Positions 45,552 to 56,389 of a stretch of 64,000 nt of DNA are shown piece by piece. Position numbers and translations under genes: made by a program. The notes under the pieces are model-generated. The model was given only the letters and a program-made list of their open reading frames with translations. It had not been told where the DNA came from and did not search any database. This DNA comes from Acorus gramineus (Eukaryota > Streptophyta > Magnoliopsida > Acorales > Acoraceae): the NCBI GenBank assembly GCA_030737835.1, contig JAUJYN010000036.1, positions 806,001 through 870,000 of the forward strand, read 5' to 3'. Each line of letters opens with the position of its first letter. The stretch's first letter is position 1.

Positions 45552-45929
45552 TGTTGGGAAAAAATAAATCCGAATTGCCAAGATCCGTCGATCGAGGTAC
45601 AGATCGGATAACAAAAAAAAATTATTAAATCTTTCATGTAAACCCTACGGGGGCAGAATTAGGGTTTACCTTTAGAACTCAGATCAGAGTTCTACCGAAA
45701 AGGAAGATCGGATCTAAAAGACGACGACGGATCGCTAGATCAAAACCTTCAGATCTTCTGCCGTATGTCCTTCTTATGTTGTAGATTCACGGCGGAGTGT
45801 GGTCTCCTTCTTGCTTTGAACGGCAGCCGCGAATCCTTCGCTCTCTTTCTCTCATTTCCTCACATTTTTTGGATCCAGAGATCCTAAAGGGTTTCTAGGG
45901 TTAGGGCTTTGATTTCGGCGGAAATCATA
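45552..45929 (-). mobile_element. Probable Ty1/copia-type LTR, first part
   Basis: On the plus strand it starts TGTTGGGAAAAAATAAATCC, so the minus-strand LTR ends in CCCAACA. The sequence continues at 49044 once the solo A LTR is removed. No coding part is present. Family placement rests on LTR-like ends and a TATA box only. Confidence 0.55.
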
Positions 45930-48900
45930 TGTCACGCCTTAGGGCGGCCGTCCCCTGGACGCGGCAAGTGTATATATGATATCAGTCTAAACAGGAGTTC
46001 AATAACATACTCACACAACAGCTAAAATGACAATACAGACAAAAGCAGAGGCTGACATGATATATATACAAATAGCGGAAGCTAAAAGACTGAATCTGTA
46101 AATCAAAGACATATTACATACTCGATACATAATCAACTGTCCTGTGAGAGCCAATATATACAAAGACATCCAAATAGAATACAAACGCGTGCCCAAGCAC
46201 GGAATATAACACATACAATCAAAAGGGATGCTGATAGCCTCTGATACTCGCGGGACGTGGCGCTACTCCGCTACTGATGAAGTCCCTCGGGGAGCACCTC
46301 CTTCAGTTCTGACTCAGATAACACTGGAGAATAATGTTATGCGAGGGATGAGCCACACGCTCAGTGAACAGCACAGCCCATGCATCACAGTTTATATTAA
46401 CCACCAGATTTTATTAACCACAATCACTTTATTCATGCCTCAAAGTGGCTGGAACCAAACAATCCAGTGGGTCGCTATATCGCCGACCCACCACATCCTC
46501 ACCCTCACCCTCACCCCTCAATAGGTGACATAGGATATTGGGACTACACAATCCAGTGGGTCGCTATCGCCAACCCACTACACCCTCACCCTCACCCCTC
46601 AATATGGTGACATAGGATATTGGGACTAACTTGGTTGATGGTCACCCTTGGTCCACCGATAGTCTCTCCCCACTCCGTAGGCCGTTCGGCCACCCCCACA
46701 TTCAGCACAGTCCGTCCCAAATCAGGAGATGCCTACTGATGGGAGCCCCTCCACGGCACAGCCTTTCTAACGCCGGGGCAGTCTCTACACGGATCCAACG
46801 AATGGAACATAACAGCCTATCCATCGCATATGATCCACTCGGATCCGTCGACAACACATCTCAACAACTCTAATGTCATGAATTCTTCAGAATTCCTCCA
46901 GGGCGCATAACCAAGATGCGGCGAACATATATAAAAGAATAATTATTAACAAGGGTTATAATATTATTGGGAAAATAAACCTTGGGAGGGCAGCATGAGG
47001 TCCCAATATAGGACATCCCGACAACCAAACAAGGAACACGGAGTACCCTAGCCCGGGTCTCAATGTTGACCTCGCAAGGCCCCTCCCTATAATATTATAC
47101 AAGGCATGCTAGCATTTAATTTAATAAATCAAACTAATAGGACGCATGCATAGGTCGAGGCTTTCCTAGCATGATAACAAGGTGACAGGATGCATGGCTC
47201 TTACACATATCCTAAGGGTGCAAGTCCCTAACATACAAAGTCTAGGGTAGCATGCATACTACATTTTTATCATGCTTGCATGGATTACACATTACAACAA
47301 GTTAATATAAATCCATGGTACCCCAGGGAAGGACGGTACACGCCCAAGTGCGTATAGTGCCTCCCTACTGGGTTGGATTGTCCCACTCACCGATAGTCGG
47401 GTCGTCGCGCGACCGTCCGTCAAGATCTGTAAAATAGGGTAATCAATTCGGTGAGTAAAATACACAAATAAATCCAAAAATACATTAAAATACACAACAC
47501 TCGGACAACCGTACATACGGCCTGTACGCACACGAGCCCAAGCACCCCGACTCACTCTCGAACCCCCGGGCAGCCGTACACACGGCCACCCAACCCAGGC
47601 GCACAGTCGCGCCCCAACCCGCGCGCCCAGTCGCACGACCGAGCCCAGCCCGCATGCCCGGACACCCCGCCGAGCCCCCCACTGGTGCACCGCGCGCTCA
47701 CTGCGCCCCAGCGCAGCAACCCGCGCGCCCAACGCCCCATCGCCTCGCCCCGCGCGCACCCCGTGCGCACCACCGGGTTGCATCACCCGCTCGCACCACC
47801 CGCTCGCCCTGTGCGCACTGCGCCCCCTGCGCAGCACCCGCACACCACCTGCTCGCCACGCGCCCCTACGCAGGGCTCGGTGCGCACGCCGCGCACTGTG
47901 CCCAGCGTGCCCGACCGCACGCTCCCAGCGAGCCTGTCAGCACGTGCCCAGCGCGCCTGCCCGCAGCTCGCCCGCCTGCGCCTGCCTGCCTGCGCCTGAC
48001 CGCCTGCGCCTGCCTGCCTGCGCGCGCCGCTGCCCGCATGCGCCCGAACCGAGCTCCACCCGCGCGCACGCCCACGCTGCCCTGCCAGCATGCCCGACAG
48101 CGCCCAGCCCTGCGCCTGCCTGCGCTGCCCTGCCTGCCTGCCAGCCAACCCGGGACAGCCTACCACCCCTCCGACGGCCACCAACGGCCTCCAACCGCCT
48201 CCAACCACCACCCACAGCCACTCCCACTCAAAAACACCCTCCTAACAATCATCTAAGCAAGAAAAGGAAGGAAAGAAGGCTTACCCTAGAAGAGGAAAGG
48301 AAGGGAATGGAACCGGGAGCTCTTCGTGCACCGAAACACCTCCCCAAAGACCTCCACCACCAAGATCTCTACCTAGCCCAAGGGGGGCTGAAATCAGAGA
48401 AGAAAAGAGGGTGTTAGAGGGGGTCAAACTCGTGGGAACTCGAATCCGAGACCACCGGTGGATAGATCGGGATGAGATCTAACCTTTCTCTTCTTTGTGC
48501 TTTTGATTTTAACCCCTCTAGCTAGGTCAAAACCAAGAAAAAGAGAGAGGGGGAGAGAGAAAATCAAATGGGGAAGATGATGAATAGTGGGGGAGATATT
48601 TTAGATTCACTTATATATAATCCCCTCACTTTGATTAGGTTAAGCTAGGTTAATTAGGGTTTAAGCTAGCATTAGAGGGGATTAAGTGAGATTTGACTTA
48701 GGTCAACCCAACCACACAAAAAAAAAAAGGGGTTGACAAAGTCATGGGCCCACTTTGACCAAGTCAACTCTCCCAATGACTTCTCGCTTGGTCAAAACCC
48801 GGATACGCTCCAGAACTGTGAAATTCTGAAACGTTACCGGAATTTGATGAAATTTTCGTGAGTGGCTTGGAATGTCACCAGAACACATAATATGCAGTTA

Positions 48901-49043
48901 GATTTTCAATCGGAGTCCTCAAACTCAGGATGATAGCTAACAGTCCAAGATTTTAACGGTTCTGATCGAAAAATGAAAAAATTGAAAAACTGCCAGAATG
49001 TCCCAACGGTGACCAGAAGGTTAAAAGTGACACATATATAACA
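45930..49043 (-). mobile_element. Solo LTR, A chromovirus, with 5-bp target duplication TCATA
   Basis: TGTCACGCC to CACATATATAACA, 3114 bp, with TCATA at 45925-45929 and 49044-49048. It has two minisatellite units near 46465-46625 and a CpG-dense block at 47510-48140. The host sequence reads through when it is removed. Confidence 0.95.
47510..48140. repeat. CpG-dense block in the A LTR
   Basis: About 630 bp of GCGCGCAC and GCCTGCCTGCGC words. Similar in order to 25920-26580 but with different indels. Not coding. Confidence 0.8.
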
Positions 49044-49950
49044 TCATATGTCTTGAGAGAGAGAGAGGAAGCCACATATTTATAGGCTAGGGCACGGACC
49101 TAAAGGAAAATTATAACCAAAAGCCCATAAGTCATAATTCAATCCACTAAAGAATTATTACTGCACTCCAAATACACTAATCTCAAAATAATATTTTGAG
49201 CTCCTTATATTATATGCTTAATATCTCCCCATGCTAAGATTCCAATACTCGTTACGAAATAATAATTAATGACAATATTATTTCACATCTTATTTTTATT
49301 GAGATCTTCCACTTAACTTATTTGACATGTCGGATAATTAAATCCACCGGCCGGGTTAGACATGATCAAAACTTATAAGTATACTCAAGAGAGTATCATC
49401 AATCTCTTATAGGAGACGTGGATTCAATCAATAGCAAATATTCATCATACAAGTGTTATTGTCACCCAACTCACCGAGTCTATTGATCCATAGGAGAATC
49501 TCACTCTTTAATGAATCAAAATGACAAATAACAAATGCACATGTCTAAGAACCATTTTAGGATTAAGAGCATAAGTAATCATAATGAACATGGGATGTAA
49601 ATTATTTTATCTAAATAATTACCCCAACTTGGTCCGTTCAATACACACAAGGTGTCCTAGCACAATCACCCAAAAACCTATGAACCGGTCTTTAATAGTC
49701 AAGATAAGCTACATAAGATGAATTGCACTACAACCTTTATCCAATGGATTATCCAAGTCCATCTAAAGTTGTGAACCTAAACTTATAATTCACAGGGAAC
49801 CGATAATCTGATCTTCCGTGTGTAAACTGAACTCTACATACCAGATTATCTACACTGTAAATTATAGGATTAAATTAAAACAAGCACAATATTTCAAACT
49901 ATATAATGCAAGCATTTACCAATAATAATTCTCATCAAAATGCTAAGACC
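49044..49950 (-). mobile_element. Probable Ty1/copia-type LTR, second part
   Basis: AT-rich sequence without a gene. A minus-strand TATA box (CCTATAAATATG) is at 49077-49084, placed so that the LTR text at 45552-45929 would be downstream of it. The outer end probably falls near GACCA at 49938. The flanks left (CATAG) and right (TCTGA) do not match, so one side is rearranged. Confidence 0.5.
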
Positions 49951-50414
49951 ATCTGAATGGGTTGTGCTGTTCACTGAGCGTGTGGCTCACCCCTCGCATA
50001 TGTTTTTCCCCAGTGGTCACTGAGCCTGAGCTAGACCGGAGCAGCAGTTGGAGCTTTCCGAGGGATTCCTTCAGTAGCGGAGCAGCGCCACGTTCCGCGA
50101 GTGCCAGAGGTTATCAGCATCCCTTCTTGACTGTATGTATTTGATTTCCGTGCTTGGCACGTGTTTGTATATGTTCAGTTGTATTTGTGTATATTGGCTC
50201 TCACAGGACAGATGATTGAGTATCGAGTCTGTAGAATGTTTATTTACAGATTAAGTCTTTTGCTTCCGCATTTGGTGTATATATCATGTCAGCCCCTTTG
50301 TTGCATGTGTGTCATTCCAGTTGTTTATGTATGATATATTATTGACCTCCTGTGTAGATTCTGATATTATATATACACTTGCCGCGTCCGGGGACGGCCG
50401 CCCTGGGCGTGACA
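49951..50414 (+). mobile_element. A LTR (5' LTR), last 464 bp only
   Basis: Starts mid-LTR at TGGGTTGTGCTGTTCACTGAG and ends GGGCGTGACA. It matches the end of the 3' LTR at 53214-56389 almost base for base, including GGCTCTCACAGGACAG. The first 2.7 kb is deleted, with the copia-like LTR at the breakpoint. Confidence 0.88.
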
Positions 50415-50420
50415 AAAAGT

Positions 50421-50436
50421 TGGTATCAGAGCCTGG
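50421..50436 (+). other. Primer binding site, initiator Met-tRNA type
   Basis: TGGTATCAGAGCCTGG, six bases after the LTR. TGGTATCAGAGC is complementary to the 3' end of plant initiator Met-tRNA, the usual primer for Ty3/gypsy chromoviruses. Confidence 0.92.
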
Positions 50437-50534
50437 TCCTGTCAGAGCCAATAGTCCTCCTTTCGTAGAGATGAGTCCTAGGATTTCTATATGAGTATTC
50501 TGATCCTAGTGTCTGGTTTTCTTAGGGTGCTGAT

Positions 50535-51845
50535 ATGCCTCCTCGCAGAGGACGGCGCGGACGAGGTCCCTCTTGGTCTTTGGAGGTTTCCGGACCTACC
50601 AGAGACGAGGATGCTACCGGAGAGCCCTTGACGCAGGAGCCTCCTGCTTGGGAGCGTGCTTTCGCTCGGTTGGCTGATTTGGTGGAGACACAGACGCGGA
50701 TGTTGGCAGAGCAGGCTAGAGAGATTCAGGAGCTGAGGGCGACTCGCGAGGCAGTTCCGCAGGTCCCCTTGGTGGCAGATCCGCCTGTGGTACCCGATGT
50801 ACCCCCAGTTCCAGTGGCGATTCCGGCGGTAGGAGTTCAGGGTCCCCTGCAGAGGGAGGAGGAGCTAGAGGCGGCGGCGCGAGTGCAGCAGAGTGGCCTC
50901 GCAGCCTTTTTGAAGCTCCACCCTCCCGAGTTCCATGGTCAGTCGGCAGATCCTCTTGCGCCAGAGCGTTGGTTGAGGGAGGTGGACACGATCTTCGCGG
51001 CCATGCTTTGCACTGATCGCCAGCGAGTCCCCCTGGCCACCTTTATGCTGAAGGGTAACGCCGCCGACTGGTGGGCTACCCGAGTGGTGGACATCCCAGA
51101 GGGAGTGGAGCAGCTTTCTTGGGCAGGATTCCGGAGGTATTTCTTGGAGGAGTACTTCCCGTTCTCGACGCGCCAGATCGTGATGCGGGAGTTCGAGCAG
51201 TTGACGCAGGGCTCCATGTCGGTTGCTGACTACTCTACGCGCTTTACGAGGCTGTCCAGATTCGCTCCAGCGTTGGTGATGGACGAGGAGTCGAGGTGCC
51301 GTCGATTCGAGCTCGGTCTCAGCAGCGCTATCCGGGTGCACGTCACCGCCCACGCTTTCACGAGGTACTCCGACTTAGTGTCTCGAGCGAAGACCGTCGA
51401 GAGAGACCTCGGGATCCAGGTGAGGGCTCCGACCCCTTCTGCAGATCAGGGTCCTTCCGGGAGTCGGGACCAGGGGCAGCGCAAGAGGAAGAGGCCCCGC
51501 TTCGATCAGTCAGCGGCTGCCTCTCCTCCAGCTGATGCGGTGCCAGTGGGATCCAGCACCCATTGCAGCAGTGCCCATCCAGTCCATGCAGCCGGAGAAG
51601 CGGCGCTGTTTTCATTGTCAGCGCATCGGGCATATCAGATACCATTGCCCTGATGCTGGCCGACCCCGAGTGCCACCTCAGCAGCCGCAGTTCTTGCAGC
51701 AGCAGCAGCCTCAGCGTCAGCAGCAACCAGTGCAGCCGGCGAGGCGTGCCCCTGCTCCTCAGCCGCGGTTGGTCCAGGGCAGAGTTGCAGCGCTTACGGC
51801 CGAGGAGGTGCAGCCTTCGGGTGTCATGGTTCGAGGTATCATCTT
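50535..51845 (+). pseudogene. gag: gag, Tekay/Del-like chromovirus (A element)
   Basis: ATG at 50535 opens 372 codons. A basic start (MPPRRGRRGRGPS) is followed by a coiled-coil-like stretch near residues 45-75 (ETQTRMLAEQAREIQELR), then the gag core from about residue 125: LKLHPPEFHG, PERWLREVDTIFAAMLCTD, ATFMLKGNAADWWATR, YSTRFTRLSRFAPALV. After KRKRPRF the frame is lost by a +1 shift near 51535; the CX2CX4HX4C knuckle (CFHCQRIGHIRYHC, 51607-51648) and GVMVRG follow in the new frame. No protease follows. Confidence 0.9.
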
Positions 51846-52560
51846 GTGTTTCCAACTCTCTAGTAAGGATAGGTGTGTGTGTTTGTGGTTATTATGCAAG
51901 TGTGTGGGTATCTGGATGAGTGAGTCAAGAGTGGTTGTTTGGGTTAAGGAAGCCGGGTTATAGCCGTCCTAGCAGAGTTCCCATCAGTAGGTACCACCGA
52001 TGCAGTCGGAGGGGTACTGAATTTGGGAGTATGCTAGGTAGGGGCTACCCGGTAAGAGATTATTGAATGGTGTCGCGAGCGTGGAATCGCTCTCCCCTTC
52101 GTCGGATCCGCGTAGTACAGCCCCGGCGTTAGACAGGCTCCCGGTCAGAGGACCAGGCGAGCTACGGAGCGGGGAGAGGCTACCGGTGGACCAGGGGTAG
52201 AGAGCAGTCTAAGTCTCTCCCAAAGTCCCAAAATGTCTCCTTTGGGAGTGAGGGTGTGGATGAGGCGAAGACGGGTCGCTCGTGACCCAAGTTCTGTTGG
52301 ACCATTCCCAATGATGTTGGGTCCGGTCTTGCAAAGGATGTTGAAGGACATCGTTGGGTGATCATCTAGAGGTAGGTGATCCGGATGGGGTTAGTGGTGT
52401 TCTTTTAAATGATGTCTTCTTCCAGTGTTCCTTTCTGGATTAAGGGGCCTTGTGAGGTCGGCGTTGGAACCCGGGCTAGGGTACTTCGTGTTCCTTGTTT
52501 GGTTGTCGGGGTATCCTATATCGGGATTTCATGGTGCCCTCCCGAGGTTTCTTTTCCCAG
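51846..52560 (+). mobile_element. LTR-like block between gag and RT of the A element
   Basis: Replaces protease and most of RT. It contains TCCTTGTTTGGTTGTCGGGG, GGAACCCGGGCTAGGGTAC, one GTGAGGGTGTGG run, and GTACCACCGATGC, all in LTR order on the plus strand. Its edges resemble splice sites (GAG|GTATCA on the left, TTCTTTTCCCAG|G on the right). An equivalent block is at 8380-9077. Confidence 0.7.
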
Positions 52561-52937
52561 GTAAGGGATGCCATGGAAGCATCAGATAGATGAGAGATCA
52601 AGTGCGAGTTTTGGTTAGAGGTTAAGGCCTTTTGGGGATGGGTGATTTCTGGTAAAGGATTATCTGTGGACCCGGGCAAGACGCTCGTCGCGTCATATTG
52701 GCGTCGACCGTCGAACCCTGTTAGGATTCGGAGCTTCCCGAGTTGGAGGGTTATTGCAGGAAGCTTGACGAGGGACTCTCGAAGATAGCTGTTCCTCTTA
52801 ACCGCCTTACTCGGAAGGATGTCCGGTTCGAGTGGTCCCCTTCTTGCGAGGAGAGCTTCCTGGAGTTTTATCGGAGGCTCACCTCAGCGCCAATTCTTAC
52901 CTCTCCGTCTTGGAGTGGTGGGTTCGCAGTTGGGTAA
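52561..52937 (+). pseudogene. RT C-terminus and RT-RNase H connector (A element)
   Basis: Contains KCEFWL and a degraded SGKGLSVDPGK-type segment, then GYCRKLDEGLSKIAVPLNRL, DVRFEWSPSCEESF and LTSAPILTSPS. It ends at SGGFAVG followed by a stop. RNase H and integrase are missing. Confidence 0.82.
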
Positions 52938-53167
52938 AGGTGTGTCCGCGATCCTGCTCACGTCATCCCGTTCGAGCCGCTCGTCTCTGAGCCGGACAGT
53001 CATTCGTGGAGCAGTCGATTGAGATCATGGACCGCCGCGTGAGGAGGCTCTGCACCAAGACCGTCCAGTTGGTCGAGGTGCGATGGCAGCACCGTTCCGG
53101 TGTCGAGGACACTTGGGAGCTCAAGGATGCCAGGTGTGACGCGTATCCGCATCTTTTCCCCTCCTAG
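52938..53167 (+). pseudogene. Chromodomain remnant (A element)
   Basis: Across two frames: DPAHVIPFEPLVSEPD, then SFVEQSIEIMDRRVRRLCTK and LVEVRWQHRSGVEDTWELKD, ending at TAG 53165-53167. This is a Tekay-type C-terminal chromodomain. It joins the RT connector at the same point as in the element at 7748-9917. Confidence 0.82.
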
Positions 53168-53199
53168 ATGTTTTTGCATATTTTGAGGACAAAATTTCC

Positions 53200-53213
53200 T
53201 AAGGGGGGAAGAA
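53200..53213 (+). other. Polypurine tract (A element)
   Basis: TAAGGGGGGAAGAA directly before the 3' LTR. Confidence 0.88.
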
Positions 53214-53477
53214 TGTTATATATGTGTCACTTTTAACCTGCTGGTAACCGTTGGAGCGTTCTGGCAGTTTTTCAATTTTTTTCGGTTTTCGATCGGAACC
53301 GCTAATTTTTGGACTGTTAGCTATCGTCCTGAGTTAGAGGACTCCGATTGGAAATCTAACTGCATATTTGGTGTCCTGGTGCCATTTTAGGCCTCTCACG
53401 AAAATTTCATCGAATTCCGGTAACGTTCCAGAAAATTTCGCAGTTCCGGGGCGTATCTGGGTTTTTAAGTCGCTCGC

Positions 53478-53486
53478 TATATAAAT
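53478..53486 (+). promoter_or_regulatory. TATA-like box of the A LTR
   Basis: TATATAAAT, 265 bp into the LTR, before the conserved CACTATTCATCATC. The minus-strand LTR at 4155-7747 has TATATAAG in the same context. Confidence 0.55.
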
Positions 53487-53959
53487 GGATCTAATTTTGG
53501 TTGACCACTATTCATCATCCCTACCATTTGGTTTTCTCTCTCCCCTCTCTCCTTTTCTCACTTTTGAGCCCCCTAGAGCCCTCAAACCTAAAAACCTAAA
53601 ACCTAGGAAGTGTAGATCGGGTCCCGATCTACACCCCGGTGGTTTCAAATCCCGATTCCGGCGAGATTAGCCCCTCCGTCCGCCCTCTTTTCTCCTCTGT
53701 TTTGGCCCATTTCGGAGGTGGGAGTAGATCCGGGCGGTGGAAGCCTTAGGGGAAAGGTTTCGGCGCGCGGAGAGCGTCCGGACTTCCCTTCCTCCCCTTG
53801 GTAAGCCCTATTTCCCCTCTTTTCTTGTTTAGATGGATGTTAGGAGGTGGGTTTTGGGGTTGGGTGGAGGTCGGCGGCTGTGGGTGGCCGTCGGAGGGCT
53901 GTGGAGGTGGTCGGAGGTCGGTGGGTGGTGGTAGAGGTGCTCGGGTAAGGGTGGGGGGT

Positions 53960-54630
53960 GGTCTCGGGCAGCAGGTAGCACCGGCAGCAGCACAGCAGCG
54001 CAGCAGGCCGGGCGCGCGCGTGCGTGCGCACGGGCGTGCGCGGGCATGCAGGGCGCGCGTGCTGGTCGTGCTGGGCGTGCGGGTGCTGGGCGCGCGGGTG
54101 TGCTGGGCGTGCGGGCGCTGGGCGTGCTGCGCGCGGGTACACCCGAGAGGGCTGGTCTAGCGGCTGGTGCTGGGGAGCTGGGCGAGCTGTGCGCGAGGTG
54201 CTGGGCGAGCTGTGCGCGAGGAGCTGGGCGAGCTGTGCGCGAGCAGCTGGGCGAGCTGTGCGCGAGGAGCTGGGCGGGCTGTGCGCGAGGTGCTGGGTGG
54301 CGGTGCTGGGGATGATGGCCGTGAGGGCAGTGTGTGCAGGGGCCTCGTGCAGGGTGCGCGCGGGGTGGTGCGCGCGGGGCGCGGCGAGGCGGTGGTGGTG
54401 TGCGTGGGGTGAGGCGCGGCGCGCGGTGTGTGCGGGGTGTGCGCGGGCCAGCGCGGTGTGTGCGGGGTGCGCGCGAGCGGCTGTGCTGGGGCGCAGGGGG
54501 CGTGCGGTGCACCCAGGAGGCTCGGCGGCGGGCAGGGGCCGGCGGCGCGCGGGGTGCGCGGGCTGAGGCGCGGCGGTGCACCCGGGCGGTCGGGTGGCCG
54601 TGCGGGTGGTTGCCAGCCATGCGGGTGGTT
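53960..54630. repeat. CpG-dense block in the A LTR
   Basis: About 670 bp, including a local run of GCTGGGCGAGCTGTGCGCGA units repeated five times near 54170-54290. Open frames in several phases are compositional. Confidence 0.8.
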
Positions 54631-56389
54631 GCCCGAGTGTTGGGTGTTTAGTTGTGTATTTTTGTAGTATTTGTGGATTTGTACTCACCATATTGAATGA
54701 CTATATTGCAGGTCTGGACGGACGATCGCGCGACGACCCGGTTAGGGGTGAGTAGGACAATCCAACCCAGTAGAGAGGCGTTATACGCACTTGGGCGTAT
54801 ACCGACCTCTCCTGGGGCACCATGGATGTATATTAACCTGCAGTAATATGTAATCCATGCTTGCATGATTTAAATGTAGAATGCATGCTACCCTAGACTT
54901 TGCATGTTAGGGACTTGCACCCTTAGGATATGGGTATGAGCCATGCACCATGCCCCCTGTTTTCATGCTAGGAAACCTCGGCCTATGCATGCGTCCTACT
55001 AGTTTATTTATTAAATTAAATGCTAGTGTATGTTAAACCGCATGCCTTAGATAATATTATAGGGAGGAGCCTTGCGAGGTCAACATTGAGACCCGTGTTA
55101 GGGTACTCCGTGTTCCTTGTTTGGTTGTCGGGATGTCCTGTATCGAGACCTCATGCTGCCCTCCCAAGGTTTCTAGTCCTAATAATATTATATGTAATGT
55201 TGTATGATTAGTATGATTATTAGCATGTTAGTGAATATTATAGGGGAGGGGCCTTGCGAGGACAGCGGTGAGACCCGGGTTAGGGTACTCCGTGTTCCTT
55301 GTTTGGTTGTCGGATCCTATATCGGGAACTCACGCCGCCCTCCCGAGTTCTTTCCCCCAATGATATTACAACCTTGTTTTTATTGTACATGTTTCCCCGC
55401 ATCTTGGTTATGCGCCCTGGAGGAACTCTGAAGAGTTCATGGCATTTGAGTTGTAGAGATGTGTAGTCGGCGGATCCGAGTGGATCATATGCGTATGGAT
55501 AGGCTGTTCTGTTCTGTTCGTTGGATCCGGTAGAGACTACCCCAGCGTTAGAAAGGCCGTCCTTCGGAGGACCCACATCAGTAGGCGCCTCCCGATATTT
55601 GTGACGGACTGTGCTGAAGTTGTGGGTGGAGACCAAGCGGCCTACGGAGTGGAGGAGAGACTACCGGTGGACTAAGGGTGACCAACAGCCTAGTCAGTCC
55701 CAAAATCCTATGTCACCCGTGGTAGGGTGAGGGTGAGGGTGTAGTGGGTTGGCGATGAGCGACCCGCTGGATTGTGGTTGGATGATTATCAGTCCCAATA
55801 GCCTATGTCACCCATTGATGGGTGAGGGTGAGGGTGTGGTGGTTCGGCGAGGTACGAACCACTGGATTATGTTGTTATGTCTTAGAGGATGGATAATTAA
55901 TGGAATTGTGGTAAATATTGTCTGTGATGCATGGGTTGTGCTGTTCACTGAGCGTGTGGCTCACCCCTCGCATATGTTTTTCCCCAGTGGTCACTGAGCC
56001 TGAGCTAGAGCCGGAGCAGCAGTTGGAGCTTTCTGAGGATTCCTTCAGTAGCGGAGCAGCGCCACGTTCCGCGAGTGCAGAGGTTATCAGCATCCCTTCT
56101 TGACTGTATGTATTTGATTTCCGTGCTTGGCACGTGTTTGTATATATTCAGTTGTATTTGTGTATATTGGCTCTCACAAGACAGATGATTGAGTATCGAG
56201 TCTGTAGAATGTCTATTTACAGATTCAGTCTTTTGCTTCCGCATTTGGTGTATATATCATGTCAGCCCCTTTGTTGCATGTGTGTCATTCTAGTTGTTTG
56301 TGTATGATATATTATTGACCTCCTGTGTAGATTCTGATATTATATATACACTTGCCGCGTCCCGGGGACGGCCGCTCTGGGGCGTGACA

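Larger units (their letters stand above)
53214..56389 (+). mobile_element. A LTR (3' LTR), complete
   Basis: TGTTATATATGTGTCAC to GGGGCGTGACA, 3176 bp. It has a TATA-like box at 53478, a CpG-dense block at 53960-54630, and two minisatellite units at 55690-55865. The next bases, GTTTC (56390-56394), continue A2 LTR sequence, so this element was inserted in the A2 5' LTR. Confidence 0.92.

Noticed and set aside
50421-50436. tRNA gene
   Set aside because: Only the short stretch complementary to the 3' end of Met-tRNA is present; no cloverleaf is found around it.
51500-51660. Programmed frameshift between gag core and zinc knuckle
   Set aside because: The A copy at 50535 shifts by +1, whereas the copy at 9078-9917 shifts by the other phase at the same place. 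Independent indels explain this better.
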